The position numbers and the translations under genes were made by a program. The notes under the pieces are model-generated. The model ran no database searches and was not told where the DNA came from. It saw only the letters and a program-made list of their open reading frames with translations. Shown here one piece after another: positions 63,709 to 64,000 of a stretch of 64,000 nucleotides of DNA. The stretch comes from Aphrocallistes beatrix (taxonomy: Eukaryota > Porifera > Hexactinellida > Sceptrulophora > Aphrocallistidae): positions 1,426,001 to 1,490,000 of the forward strand of contig OY725502.1 of NCBI GenBank assembly GCA_963281255.1, written 5' to 3'. Within the stretch, counting starts at the first letter, position 1, and every line of letters begins with the position of its first letter.

Positions 63709-64000
63709 ACCTCATATATAGACTCAATTAACATAATTTTGGGGTTTAGTTGTAACCTATAAGTTTGTGTGAAGTCCTGTCATACCACAGCTTCCTCCAC
63801 TGCTCCACTGCTCCCCACAGGCTCCAAACCTGGGTGGGCCCGCCTCCCCAGGTACTGTTATGATTTCGTCTGTCTAATTATAACTATATCTGCGAATGTA
63901 TACGTAGTGTAATGACAATAGAAATAACATGATGAGAACTGCTGTCGCATACAATGTCATGATCTAGCTTATTTCCTAACGCTAGATCTAATCCAACTAC
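63709..64000. other. Window end, no gene
   Basis: Holds only the right arm of the inverted repeat noted at 60630. Confidence 0.4.

Larger units (their letters stand above)
60630..64000. repeat. Widely spaced inverted repeat, right arm runs off the window
   Basis: gttggattatatccagcgtt plus aggaaataggctagat (60633-60670) is matched in reverse complement at 63963-63998 (atctagcttatttcctaacg and onward). About 35 bp at about 90% identity. The arms enclose foldback A2, a Helitron-like copy and the METTL27-like gene. Confidence 0.6.

Noticed and set aside
1-64000. tRNA or rRNA genes
   Set aside because: No cloverleaf with A/B boxes or conserved rRNA segment was noticed by eye; a covariance-model scan would be needed to exclude tRNAs.

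Overview
The window reads as nuclear DNA of an animal, most likely a non-bilaterian such as a sponge. Three things support this. The proteins are metazoan types: an adhesion-GPCR 7TM region, CCM2 (malcavernin), an AGXT2-like aminotransferase, COMTD1-like and METTL27-like methyltransferases, a Musashi/DAZAP1-like RNA-binding protein, eukaryotic glutathione synthetase and a UBE2D-like E2. Spliced genes have GT-AG introns. The AT-rich gaps are packed with eukaryotic DNA transposons (hAT, pogo/Tigger, piggyBac, Tc1/mariner, Helitron-like, foldback) and a Ty3/gypsy remnant. The phylum is an inference; no rRNA or tRNA gene was seen to fix it.

Layout. 0.8-1.7 kb (+): last exon of an adhesion-type GPCR, between palindromic repeats. 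1.9-3.3 kb: foldback element with a hAT element inside it. 4.0-5.6 kb (+): glutathione synthetase. 6.3-9.8 kb (-): 1151-aa cadherin-like/zinc/TPR protein, with a pogo-like element directly upstream that carries a 1-kb foldback. 11.5-23.9 kb: repeat-rich, with gypsy pol and CXC-domain transposon remnants and one small gene whose product ends in a CaaX box (19.3-19.8 kb). 23.9-31.3 kb (-): tandem pair of 8-exon genes for 331-aa proteins with PPAY and PSAP motifs and about four membrane segments; a Helitron-like element sits in copy B and the empty site is preserved in copy A. 31.8-38.9 kb (-): CCM2, with an intact intronless AGXT2-like gene inside one of its introns on the same strand. 40.3-42.3 kb (-): probable dsRNA-binding/MBF1 fusion. 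42.7-43.5 kb (-): COMTD1-like. 43.6-49.9 kb: nested foldbacks and MITEs. 50.0-51.0 kb (-): unknown multipass protein. 53.2-53.7 kb (-): E2-like protein with serine at the catalytic position. 54.6-57.1 kb (-): ankyrin/PH protein. 57.7-58.7 kb (-): two-RRM protein. 60.6-64 kb: a further foldback, a Helitron-like end and a METTL27-like gene.

There is no operon logic; these are separate housekeeping and signalling genes, mostly on the minus strand. Nine are intronless, and several have a TATA box 44-57 nt before the ATG, implying short 5' UTRs. The most unusual content is a group of about 1-kb, almost wholly palindromic elements (five copies, three sequence families) with CATRG ends and 7-bp target duplications. 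They resemble the Galileo/P type of foldback transposon. Other leads are the dsRBD-MBF1 fusion, the Cys-to-Ser E2, the gene nested in CCM2, and the empty/filled Helitron site.
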